64,000 bases of DNA from Maratus speciosus (lineage: Eukaryota; Arthropoda; Arachnida; Araneae; Salticidae): contig OZ010799.1 in assembly GCA_963932465.1 (NCBI GenBank), positions 160,080,761-160,144,760 on the forward strand. Direction: 5' to 3'. A program made the translations under genes and the position numbers. This document shows, one piece after another, positions 56,185 to 64,000 of the stretch. The notes beneath the pieces are model-generated. The model had not been told where the DNA came from, made no database searches, and was given only the letters and a program-made list of their open reading frames with translations. Position 1 is the stretch's first letter. Each line of letters opens with the position of its first letter.

Positions 56185-58992
56185 TTAGTCCCATTTTAAT
56201 CCTAGCACTTTTATTGAATTATCGTTTTCAATTGATAAATCGGGTTTAGTCTGAATTAAATTTTCAGGAATGTTTTTTAGTACACTAATGTCGTTTGATG
56301 CCCACTTACGTAATTCAAATCCGCCTCTTTTCATTAATTCTTGTAACTCTGATATTAATTTAGTAGCTTCTTCGGGAGATGATGCACCTGTAAGTAAGTC
56401 ATCGACGTAAAAATCACGTAATACAATGTTTGATGCTAATGGAAAATTTAATTTTTCATCCAGCGCTAATTTTTGAAGAACTTTAGTAGCTAAATATGGG
56501 CTAGATGCTAATCCATATGTTACTGTAGTGAGACGATATTCACTAATATCATCGGAAAATTTATCTTTCCAGAGAATTCGTTGAAAATCTTTATCTTCAG
56601 GATGTATCTTAATTTGACGAAACATTTTAGCAATATCAGCGTTAATAGCTATAGCGTGTGTGCGGAATCTCAACAAAATAAAAAATAACTCTTGTTGAAC
56701 CCTCGGTCCTACAATTAAATTTTCATTAAGAGAAACATTATTTGTAGTTTTTGCACTCCCATCAAACACAACTCTAAGACGGGTTGTTGTGCTAGATTCT
56801 CTAATGACTGGATGATGTGGAAGATAATAAACTTCATTAACGGGTTTTTGAATTTCGCTCTTCGGTATTTTTTCCATATGTCCCATATCAAGATATTCAT
56901 TCATAAATAGACAATAATTTTCATACAAATCCGGTTCTCTATTAAATCTTTTTTCTAAGATTAGAAATCTTTTCATAGCTAGTGATTTTGACTCCCCTAA
57001 TTCTTTACATTGCTTCTTAAATGGCAAACGTACAATATATCTTCCATTCGAATCTCGTGAATGGGATGTATCGAAAATTTCCTCACAATATTTTTCTTCA
57101 TTTGTGTATATTTCCTTCGAGGGGATATTTTCTAACTCCCAGAACTTTTTCACATAGTCTGTTTCAACATTTGCAAAATTAACTATAATATTTGGTTTAT
57201 TTTCTGAAAATGTATCACTATCTCCCGTTATTAACCACCCGTAATCCGAATTTACTGCAAAAGGAAGTCCTGGTTTCCCAAATATTTTTTCTCCTCTAAT
57301 TATAGATAATGATAGAGACACGCCAAATAATAAGTCTATTGGGCCTGGTTCATTCCACTTAGGGTCAGCTAATGTTATGTTCTTTAAGTGACTGAATGAA
57401 TTAGTATCATATGATGAAACTGGTTGATTACTCGTTATCTTTTTCAAAATATAAAAAGTACCTAATCGTGTGTTTTGTTTATCAAAATGTGGAGAAAATT
57501 CCAATCTTACAACGCCACGAGTTTCTTCGGAGTATCCCATTCCCAAACATTTAATCTGTAAATTAGCTGAATTTCTTTTTATTCCTAATAATTGTATCGC
57601 ACGCTCACTTATAAAATTATTGGTACTGCCAACATCTATAATGCAACGCAGTAATTTATTGCCTCCATAATTATCTTTCACATTAATCAGCGCAGTTGCA
57701 AGTATGCCAAATGATTTTGAGTATATTTCACCAAGGCAAGAATTTATTGACATGTTTACATTACTAGATGATTCACCAACAGTCTCACTATTTTGATTCG
57801 AGGATTGAGGCGTTACTTGGTTTTTTATATCTGGATAATTTGTTTCTCGCCTTTCATAATGTAATAAGCTATTGTGATTCTTCAAATTACATTTCGAACA
57901 AACTCTTTTTGACTGACAATTAATTAATTTATGTTCTGGAGATAAACACGCAAAACAGAGATTTTTATTTTTTACAAATTGCACTCTTTCGCGAACAGAT
58001 AACTTTAGAAACTCACTGCACTTTGATATTTTATGACTATTCAAAGAACAATATTTACATTCAATATTATTAACAGAAGCAGTCATTGCAGTTAATTTAG
58101 GATAACTGTTTTTCTTATAATTAATATTTCCTCTAGCAGATTGTAATGAACGAGCATAATCTTTCAGAAAAATTATCAATTGAACTAACGTTGGAAGCTC
58201 GTCATTTTTTAACTGGCGTTCCCACCATAATTTAATATTATGATCAACTTTTTGCAATATTAAATAAATCAACAAAGTTTCTGAAAAGCCACTTACCTTC
58301 TGATCCAATATTTCGAAAGAACGGACACATTCATTTGTTACATCTACCAAATTAAGTATTGCTGCGGGTGCATCACCTTGCACGAATGGAAAATTTAATA
58401 ATTTTCTAATGTGGCTGTATATTAACTCACGTTTGTTAGAATATCTTTCAGATAGCAAGTCCCATGCGATACTATACTTCGAATCTTCAATAGGTATTGA
58501 TTTTATTATTTTCAAAGCGTCTCCTTGACAAGATAATTTCAAGTATTGCAGCTTCTGAGCTGGCGATAGATTTTCATTATTATGTATACTCGCATTGAAT
58601 AAATCTTTAAAACTCAACCATTCACTAATTTGACCACTAAATGATGGTAGAGAAAGCTTTGGTAATTTTATTTCATTAACTTCCTTCTTCGGATTGTTCA
58701 CATTTATTTTTCTCGCTGTAATTGCATGTTCGATTTTTACTATCAATTCATCAAAGATGTCTTGCTGTTCGTCCTTTTCTTCTATAAATGAATCGATGTC
58801 GTTTTCTTTACAAGCAGAAAAAATCGTTTTAAACAACACCTTCAACTCTTCCTCTAATTTTTCTGTTTCCCTTTTTAATAACTGAAGTTGCTCTAATTCA
58901 CACACATTCAGATCAGTTTTAAGAAATTTGTTTTTCAATCTCGTTATTGCCGATTTCAACACTCGTTTATCAGTTTCTAAGTTTTTATCCAT
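56185..58992 (-). CDS. BEL/Pao gag-protease-reverse transcriptase polyprotein, first part
   Basis: The frame has 935 codons from the first ATG downstream of the primer site to a TAA at 56187-56185. Residues 1-100 are charged and helix-prone. Residues about 110-290 resemble the gag-like DUF1759 region (LPSFSGQISEW, QKLQYLKLSCQGDA). Three zinc knuckles follow: C312-C315-H320-C325, C346-C349-H354-C359 and a C365-C368-H373-H378 variant. A retropepsin-like segment has D453-V454-G455-S456 where D-S/T-G is expected. The reverse transcriptase (about 700-890) has D786 in NADIAKMF and D864-D865 in FYVDDLL, so its catalytic triad is intact. The products would act in cytoplasmic particles to copy the element. 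The frame continues in phase after the stop into the RNase H-integrase part, so this is one polyprotein interrupted once. The DVG protease motif may be a second defect or a subfamily feature. Confidence 0.92.
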   Translation of the reverse strand: MDKNLETDKRVLKSAITRLKNKFLKTDLNVCELEQLQLLKRETEKLEEELKVLFKTIFSACKENDIDSFIEEKDEQQDIFDELIVKIEHAITARKINVNNPKKEVNEIKLPKLSLPSFSGQISEWLSFKDLFNASIHNNENLSPAQKLQYLKLSCQGDALKIIKSIPIEDSKYSIAWDLLSERYSNKRELIYSHIRKLLNFPFVQGDAPAAILNLVDVTNECVRSFEILDQKVSGFSETLLIYLILQKVDHNIKLWWERQLKNDELPTLVQLIIFLKDYARSLQSARGNINYKKNSYPKLTAMTASVNNIECKYCSLNSHKISKCSEFLKLSVRERVQFVKNKNLCFACLSPEHKLINCQSKRVCSKCNLKNHNSLLHYERRETNYPDIKNQVTPQSSNQNSETVGESSSNVNMSINSCLGEIYSKSFGILATALINVKDNYGGNKLLRCIIDVGSTNNFISERAIQLLGIKRNSANLQIKCLGMGYSEETRGVVRLEFSPHFDKQNTRLGTFYILKKITSNQPVSSYDTNSFSHLKNITLADPKWNEPGPIDLLFGVSLSLSIIRGEKIFGKPGLPFAVNSDYGWLITGDSDTFSENKPNIIVNFANVETDYVKKFWELENIPSKEIYTNEEKYCEEIFDTSHSRDSNGRYIVRLPFKKQCKELGESKSLAMKRFLILEKRFNREPDLYENYCLFMNEYLDMGHMEKIPKSEIQKPVNEVYYLPHHPVIRESSTTTRLRVVFDGSAKTTNNVSLNENLIVGPRVQQELFFILLRFRTHAIAINADIAKMFRQIKIHPEDKDFQRILWKDKFSDDISEYRLTTVTYGLASSPYLATKVLQKLALDEKLNFPLASNIVLRDFYVDDLLTGASSPEEATKLISELQELMKRGGFELRKWASNDISVLKNIPENLIQTKPDLSIENDNSIKVLGLKWD

Positions 58993-59098
58993 TTTTCTCT
59001 CTCAGTATTCTAATTTGGCACAGTTCCAATGATTTCACGCTTTCACTTTCGAACGAAATTTAGATACGCATTCTTTTTTGCACTTAGTTCGTTTTAAC

Positions 59099-59115
59099 TC
59101 CGGCTCGACGGACCA
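59099..59115 (-). promoter_or_regulatory. Primer binding site resembling the tRNA-Tyr 3' end (BEL/Pao element)
   Basis: Two bases inside the 5' LTR on the minus strand reads TGGTCCGTCGAGCCGGA. Its complement, TCCGGCTCGACGGACCA, matches the remembered 3' end of eukaryotic tRNA-Tyr (TCCGGCTCGAAGGA plus CCA) except at one position. Minus-strand priming from tRNA-Tyr is an inference; the host tRNA set is not visible. Confidence 0.7.
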
Positions 59116-59117
59116 AA

Positions 59118-59429
59118 TGTACGTTATAGGTTTTTTGAATTAAGCAGTAGACTGTATACACTAACTTTTTCCACTATTTAATTGAAAGCTTTCACAATTT
59201 CACAAATAAATTATCCGCTTAGGGATCACAACACACTCTCATCGAGATCCACAAACTCGACTGACACAGAAAAGAATATCAACAATAAATTCCCTGCGCA
59301 GAGGGAAAAACAGAGTACGTGTTTTCATTTATCCCTACGCAGAGGGAAAAGGCTGGAATATTCAGTTTCACTTTAGCACAACTGAAATACATGCAATTAA
59401 GAATTATAAAAGCAATTTAAAACTAAACA
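59118..59429 (-). repeat. 5' LTR of the BEL/Pao element
   Basis: The repeat is 312 bp, TG...CA bounded, and appears identical to 53490-53801. Being upstream in the sense (minus) direction, it should hold the promoter. It carries two copies of a near-palindromic CCCT-rich motif (see the regulatory entries). Confidence 0.95.
59289..59350 (-). promoter_or_regulatory. Duplicated near-palindromic motif in the 5' LTR
   Basis: This is the same two-motif pair as in the 3' LTR, here in the copy expected to drive transcription. Confidence 0.4.
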
Positions 59430-59476
59430 TCAAGAAAGCTGAAAAGATCCTAAGGCAAAATAATTCATTTTTTTAA

Positions 59477-59988
59477 CTCTTAAATGCCTGATTTTTCAAA
59501 AATCATTGTAATAATGTTTTTCGGCTTTCCTTTTTTTAAATAAATCATGGGAAAAATACTTTAAAATATCATATTTTGTTTTAAGTATAGTTTACGGCTA
59601 AAAAACAGTTTGTTACTAATCGGCAATACTGGTGTTTAATTAAAAAAATTAATTTTCCTTGATAAAATTCTATAATATTAAACACACAAGTATTTTAGGA
59701 ACTATAATAAGAAATAAATTTTACTTGCTCACGGCAGAACAAAATAGGGTATTTCGCAAGCTTCCAAACAAAAGAAAAAGAACAAGTAGCAACAATTGAA
59801 AAAATAAATCTATCTTTATTCCTAAAGAGCACAAGTGTTGCCATCTACATGTTGAAAATCGATTTAATAATATTTTCAGAATGTATTTTATTGGCAACAT
59901 TAGGCATTATAGCTTCAATATTATTCTAATAGTAATTTAGAACCCAAATTGTGTATGTTGCCAAAAAGCAACACCCGGCATTTAAGGG
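59477..59988 (-). mobile_element. 512-bp TTAA-flanked MITE, copy 2
   Basis: This is the inverted copy of 10721-11232, with TTAA at 59473-59476 and 59989-59992. It begins only 47 bp from the BEL/Pao 5' LTR. Confidence 0.8.
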
Positions 59989-60189
59989 TTAAAAATATTT
60001 TTGTTTTGTGCAACCTATAATGCTTTCAGAGCAAGATAAAAGTAAAGCATCTATAACGCATTCGAAACTGTATTACTACTAATAGATGTATTAAATGAAT
60101 TTTATAACAAGTTATTTTAGTGGTACTTAAAGTAGCGTCAGGGCATAAAGGGTTAATGGAAATACAGGAATTTTAGGGCTTACTAAAGT

Positions 60190-60361
60190 TGTGGAACAAA
60201 CGCCGTAATTCTAGGATAAACTAACATAGCTTTATTGATATAAGAACAACCTCACTACATAGCGACTAGCACACAACTGCGATCACTGGCGATCTCCGAT
60301 CGCATCAAAACGCTCAGTAGAGCGCCATCTATTGAGAGGAAGATATTACAAACACACAACA
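60190..60361 (-). repeat. 3' LTR of the Ty3/gypsy element
   Basis: On the minus strand this 172-bp segment starts TGTTGTGTG directly after a polypurine tract and ends TTCCACA. It includes CAATAAAGC, a good polyadenylation signal. The partner LTR is outside the window, so the borders rest on the TG/CA ends and the tract. Confidence 0.75.
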
Positions 60362-60375
60362 TTCCCTCCCTTCTT
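60362..60375 (-). promoter_or_regulatory. Polypurine tract of the Ty3/gypsy element
   Basis: The minus strand reads AAGAAGGGAGGGAA immediately before the TG of the LTR, the classical plus-strand primer site. Confidence 0.85.
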
Positions 60376-60516
60376 AAAGAAAGTACAAGATGTAAACGTC
60401 ATTACATATAGGCAGTTCAAAACAAAAGTCTTTTAAGGAAAACAGTTCAAAAACTAACGAACAGTCAGTCTATAATTTTAGATGTAACAGTATTTCACAG
60501 AGAACAGTTTGTCAGT

Positions 60517-61134
60517 TTATAACTGGAGACGTACTGGTTCTACTCTTACACGTTTTGAGCGTCTAAACAATGGAGTACTATTTTCATCACGAGTGAGCAC
60601 TTGTGGTGGTAGCACTGGGGGGTCTGCAGGCGACTTGCTCACTCCGCATGGAGAACTTACCTCTGAGGAGAGCACAGGAGGTTTGGGAGAGCAAGTGGGT
60701 ACCTCAGTCTGCAAGTCAGCATATTCTGATTGTGGTGCAGCAGGAGCTGGTAACTTAAGTGAAGTAGGAATTTCACTAGTCAGCTCTTCCTGTCTGAGCC
60801 TTAACTGGTCGATGTGTCGAGTCCAGTTTCCCATGGGGGTTGAGACATCACACATAACTTTTCCCAATGGACGTAAAATAGTGCCAGCAACCCATGGTGG
60901 GCCACGACCAAATGCACGCACCCAAACTGGAGTGCCCTCTGAAATTTTCATTGACCCTATCTCTTTTGTCTCACATGTCTGGGTCACAGGATCTCGAATT
61001 AGGTCCAGCCGTCTTCGAAGAGGTCGACCGACCATTGCCATGGCTGGAGATATTCCCGACGCTACCGATGGTGTATTGCGGTAGTTGAAAAGGAATCGAG
61101 ACAGCCTCTCTGCGAAAGTCCTCCAGTCATTTAC
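60517..61134 (-). pseudogene. Ty3/gypsy integrase C-terminus in a shifted frame
   Basis: Directly after the pol frame stops, the neighbouring frame continues the integrase without a gap: VNDWRTFAERLSRFLFNYR, then NTPSVASGISPAMAMVGRP, both typical of the end of a gypsy integrase core. A positively charged tail follows (RRRLDLI) with a proline- and serine-rich stretch, ending in RVEPVRLQL. The only defect is the change of frame around 61134-61137. It was probably one protein with the 61131-63956 frame. The first ATG in this frame is at 61041, but that is not a real start. Confidence 0.85.
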
Positions 61135-63956
61135 TTCAGGTCTGATTTGAATGTACGGACCGCTCGTTCTGCTAAACCATTCGAACGTAGATGGTATGGT
61201 GGTGTTTTAACCTCGGAAATGCCATTGTTAGCTAAAAATTCACCAAACTCTGCACTGCTGAAACCAGGGCCATTGTCGCTGACCAGACTTTTGGGAATGC
61301 CGAAACGAGAAAACAGGCTACGTAACACCATTATGGTTACACAAGATGCTGTACTTGAGATTTGTGCCACTTCTAACCACTTTGTTTTGGCATCCACGAT
61401 TACTAGCAACATGTGGCCTTCCACTGGACCCGCATGGTCAATGTGGATCCGCTCCCATGCTTGTTCTGGCACAGGCCAAGAAGAGTACTTTGCTGGAGGT
61501 GCTGAAGCATTTTGCTGGCAAACAACACAACCCTTCACTCTTGCTTCAAGATCATTATCTAATCCTGGCCACCAAATACTGGAACGAGCATGGGCCTTTA
61601 TAGCCGTTATGCCTTGGTGAGATGAAAGAAACTCATCTAGTATGAATTTCCTAAATTTTGGTGGAATAAATGCACGTGAGCCCCTGAAAATGATGTCTCC
61701 TTCAAAAGATAATTCATCTTTTACTCTTAGAAAAGGGTGCAGATTTTGCTCTATTTTCTTCGGAAAGCCGTTTAAGATGTAAGATTTTAGCTTGCGTAGA
61801 TCAGGACATTTGTTAATTTCTGTTGCAATCAGATGCCTCGTCACTGGAGTGTCGTCTAACTCTGTCAACACTGACTCTGTCGGAACCGGCAGATCAGGAT
61901 GCTTCGTATTTAAGGGCAGCAGACTGCAGGCATCTGCATTAGCATGCAAACTACCCTTTCTGTATTTGATAGTGTATGAATATGCTGCAAGGTTCAGAGC
62001 CCAACGTTGAATTCGCGCAGCAGCCACAACTGGAACAGGCTTGTCTGCAGAAAGGAGATTAACTAAGGGACGATGATCAGTAAGTAACGTGAATGTTCGT
62101 CCTAACAGGTATTTACGAAATTTTGTTACGCCAAAGACCAGGGATAGAGCTTCCTTTTCTATATGGCTGTAATTCTTTTCAGCGTCAGTTAAGGAACGTG
62201 ACGCAAAAGCTATTGGGCGATCACCATCTTCGGTTACATGAGATAATACAGCTCCAAGACCATAGGGACTGGCGTCACAAGCCAACAAAACTTCCTTCTT
62301 ATTGTCAAAATGTATCAGAAGTGATGAATTTTGTAAGGTTTCTTTCACTTTAGAGAAAGCTTCTTTCTGTAATTTATCCCATTTCCATTTGGTTTTATCT
62401 TTTAAGAGCTCATATAATGGCGCTAACAAAGTGGCCATGTTTGGCAGGAACTTAGCATAGTACGTAATCAATCCAATGAAGGAACGTAGTTCATCCTTAT
62501 TCTTCGGATCTGGTGTATTGACAACTGCTTCGACTTTAGACTCTAGCGGATGAAGTCCTTTACTATCAATCCGATGACCAAGATATTCAACTGAAGTCTT
62601 CAAAAATTCGCATTTGTCAGGGTTGAGTTTCATACCAGCTTCCTGTAACCGCGTTAGAACAGCCGTCAAGTTCTGTAAATGTTCAGCTTCATCTTTTCCA
62701 AACACTAAAACATCATAAAGATAGAAAGCAGCCTTCAGACCATACAGAATTTTATCAATTTCTCTCTGGAACACAGCTGGAGCAGAGGCTACTCCGAAAG
62801 GTATTCTGGTATATCGGAACAGTCCTTTATGTGTGTTAATGATGACTAGATCTTTTGACTCTTCATCCAGGTGTAACTGGCAGTAGGCATCACAAAGGTC
62901 CAATTTAGAGAAAACAACTCCGCCTGACAGCTGGGCAAATAAGTCTTCGATGTTAGGAAGTGGATACTGCTCTAATTCAGTCATCTTGTTCGTCGTTAAT
63001 TTGAAATCTCCGCATATCCTGATGCGGCCGTCACGCTTCAACACAGGTACAATTGGCGCTGCAGACTCAGCGGTCTTCACTGGTTCAAGAATGCCTGCTT
63101 GAACCAGCCGAACTATCTCTTGGTCAACTTTGTCTACCAGAGCATACGGTATTGGGCGTGCCTTAAAAAAATTTGGAGTTGCAGAAACTTTCTTAATTAA
63201 ATGCACCTTGACGTCTTTCACAAGACCTAATTCTGGTGAAAATAGATCTTTAGATCTTTCTAAAAGGTTCTGGAACAACAATTCAGAAGTTGGAAGATTG
63301 TTTATGGCATAAGGATGGTTTACATTTTTAAAAACATTCATTAATTGCAATGGATAAATCCAGTTACGGCCTGCTAAATTAATACTTCCTTGTCCAACAT
63401 CCATCAAAGGTAATGAGTGAGACTTTGCTTCATAGGACACTTCAACTTGAGTCGTACCAATCACTTCGATAGGATGCTCAGTATAAGAATTTAACTTAAC
63501 TGAGGTTTGCTCCAAAGGAGGAAAATACTCTTTTACTTTATTAAATTCATTTAAAGGCATTAGAGAAAAGGGGGCACCTGAATCCACTTCAAAAACGAAT
63601 GGCTTACCCTGGAGTAGGCACTCAACTCTAGCAGGTGGCAAGGTTTCTTCCATCCCTGAGATGTTGAATAGTGTGTAATTTACAGGCACTTTATTTTCAG
63701 CCTCCTCCACTTGCACATTATGCACCCGAACTCCAGAATTTTTCTTCTTAGATCGACAAACTTTAGCGATATGGCCAATTTTCTTACACGCATGGCAAGT
63801 TGAATTTTTGAAACGGCATTCGATGGACACGTGATTACCTCCACATCGATTGCATTTTTCGGCATTTTGCGTTGAAACACGAGAATTCGGACTTTTGGGT
63901 ACAATATTCTTCTTTAAATGAATTTTATTTACTTCCGAGCCGGATCCGGACGCCAT
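61131..63956 (-). CDS. Ty3/gypsy pol polyprotein: zinc knuckles, protease, RT, RNase H, integrase
   Basis: The frame has 941 codons; it opens 11 codons before this ATG after an upstream in-frame TAG, so gag is probably a separate frame outside the window. Two CCHC knuckles (C35-C38-H42-C47 and C54-C57-H62-C67) are followed by a protease with D125-S126-G127. The RT has D353 (SKLDLCDAYCQL), but its YxDD box reads Y412-L413-Y414-D415, so one metal-binding Asp is Tyr. RNase H has D561, E602, D627 and D675. The integrase zinc motif has H780, C810 and C813, but Leu777 stands where the first His is expected. The core is D840, D894, E930 with the gypsy D-35-E spacing. The frame ends early in TFKSDLK; the integrase tail continues in another frame. 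The enzyme set would copy and insert the element, but this copy should be dead. Confidence 0.93.
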   Translation of the reverse strand: MASGSGSEVNKIHLKKNIVPKSPNSRVSTQNAEKCNRCGGNHVSIECRFKNSTCHACKKIGHIAKVCRSKKKNSGVRVHNVQVEEAENKVPVNYTLFNISGMEETLPPARVECLLQGKPFVFEVDSGAPFSLMPLNEFNKVKEYFPPLEQTSVKLNSYTEHPIEVIGTTQVEVSYEAKSHSLPLMDVGQGSINLAGRNWIYPLQLMNVFKNVNHPYAINNLPTSELLFQNLLERSKDLFSPELGLVKDVKVHLIKKVSATPNFFKARPIPYALVDKVDQEIVRLVQAGILEPVKTAESAAPIVPVLKRDGRIRICGDFKLTTNKMTELEQYPLPNIEDLFAQLSGGVVFSKLDLCDAYCQLHLDEESKDLVIINTHKGLFRYTRIPFGVASAPAVFQREIDKILYGLKAAFYLYDVLVFGKDEAEHLQNLTAVLTRLQEAGMKLNPDKCEFLKTSVEYLGHRIDSKGLHPLESKVEAVVNTPDPKNKDELRSFIGLITYYAKFLPNMATLLAPLYELLKDKTKWKWDKLQKEAFSKVKETLQNSSLLIHFDNKKEVLLACDASPYGLGAVLSHVTEDGDRPIAFASRSLTDAEKNYSHIEKEALSLVFGVTKFRKYLLGRTFTLLTDHRPLVNLLSADKPVPVVAAARIQRWALNLAAYSYTIKYRKGSLHANADACSLLPLNTKHPDLPVPTESVLTELDDTPVTRHLIATEINKCPDLRKLKSYILNGFPKKIEQNLHPFLRVKDELSFEGDIIFRGSRAFIPPKFRKFILDEFLSSHQGITAIKAHARSSIWWPGLDNDLEARVKGCVVCQQNASAPPAKYSSWPVPEQAWERIHIDHAGPVEGHMLLVIVDAKTKWLEVAQISSTASCVTIMVLRSLFSRFGIPKSLVSDNGPGFSSAEFGEFLANNGISEVKTPPYHLRSNGLAERAVRTFKSDLK

Positions 63957-64000
63957 TCGTAGGTTGCTAGCGTCCCTGGCCGCAGTCTACATAGTTACCG

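Larger units (their letters stand above)
53490..59429 (-). mobile_element. BEL/Pao LTR retrotransposon, nearly complete and young
   Basis: The element is 5,940 bp and lies on the minus strand, the same orientation as the host gene. Its two 312-bp LTRs look identical base for base. It is flanked by the 5-bp duplication TCAAG (53485-53489 and 59430-59434). The order in the sense direction is 5' LTR (59429-59118), primer site, gag-like region, zinc knuckles, aspartic protease, reverse transcriptase (FYVDD), RNase H, integrase, 3' LTR (53801-53490). A Pao identity is supported by the RT wording (VVFDGSAK, NADIAKMF, FYVDDLL), the WEAGVKSMK integrase end and the gag-like DUF1759-type region. Known BEL/Pao elements have 4-6 bp duplications, which fits. 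One in-frame stop splits the polyprotein, so this copy is probably not autonomous. Confidence 0.95.
60190..64000 (-). mobile_element. Ty3/gypsy LTR retrotransposon, truncated by the window edge
   Basis: The minus-strand element is complete at its 3' side: pol, a polypurine tract, then a 172-bp LTR. The 5' LTR and most of gag lie beyond 64000. The domain order is protease, RT, RNase H, integrase, as in Ty3/gypsy. Several inactivating changes (RT YLDD to YLYD, an integrase zinc His to Leu, a frameshift near 61134) show an older, non-autonomous copy compared with its BEL/Pao neighbour 760 bp away. Confidence 0.92.

Noticed and set aside
60509..61084. 191-codon plus-strand frame over the gypsy integrase tail
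   Set aside because: Antisense of the integrase C-terminus, whose minus-strand reading has clear family motifs.
1..64000. CRISPR array, operon or prokaryotic defence system
   Set aside because: The window has spliced exons, animal transposons and retroelements; the regular repeats are minisatellites without spacers.

Overview
This is a eukaryotic, AT-rich, intron-dominated window, almost certainly from an animal and most plausibly an arthropod; a chelicerate such as a spider would fit, but the sequence does not prove the lineage. The only host gene I can support lies on the minus strand. Three exons (51117-50972, 38343-38185 and 5418-5316) have clean AG/GT borders and compatible phases (0 between A and B, 0 between B and C, 1 leaving C). 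They encode consecutive pieces of thrombospondin type-1 repeats that closely resemble THSD7A/THSD7B, a large extracellular adhesion/guidance protein. The introns between them are 12,628 and 32,766 bp. The first and last exons of the gene lie outside the window.

Nearly everything else is intronic transposon-derived DNA. Layout, left to right: an old dispersed repeat split by a pogo-like element (2.0-3.3 kb); a small TIR element; a tRNA-like SINE; exon C (5.3 kb); a 1.4 kb foldback carrying a TTAA-flanked MITE (6.2-7.6 kb); a Tigger-type element (7.7-8.7 kb); hAT-like and TTAA elements (8.9-11.2 kb); a large palindrome (11.3-12.3 kb); a Tigger element (13.6 kb); a foldback (14.4-15.5 kb); a three-level nest of Tigger, hAT and TA-MITE (16.9-19.1 kb); a Helitron candidate (20.2-21.6 kb); copies of a six-member repeat family with another Tigger remnant (21.9-24.2 kb); a 4.6 kb composite with minisatellites (25.4-29.9 kb); a hAT element with an internal duplication (31.0-32.4 kb); a palindromic TA element and a LINE 3' fragment (32.8-34.1 kb); exon B (38.3 kb); a degraded zinc-finger array (42.4-43.0 kb); a mariner remnant (44.2-44.9 kb); a 4.1 kb foldback (46.8-50.9 kb); exon A (51.0 kb); a palindrome and tandem duplications; then the two LTR elements.

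The LTR elements are the only long coding regions. The BEL/Pao element (53490-59429, minus) has 312-bp LTRs that look identical, a 5-bp target duplication and a primer site resembling the tRNA-Tyr 3' end, so it inserted recently. Its gag-pol frame is broken by one in-frame TAA, and its protease reads DVG where D-S/T-G is usual. The Ty3/gypsy element (60190 to beyond 64000, minus) keeps its domain order but has lost key residues (RT YLDD reads YLYD, one integrase zinc His is Leu) and carries a frameshift. No operon, CRISPR array, rRNA or functional tRNA gene is visible. I found no clearly new biological system. The most notable points are the extreme nesting and foldback structures inside a THSD7-like gene, and target-site and sibling comparisons that let insertion order be read directly.
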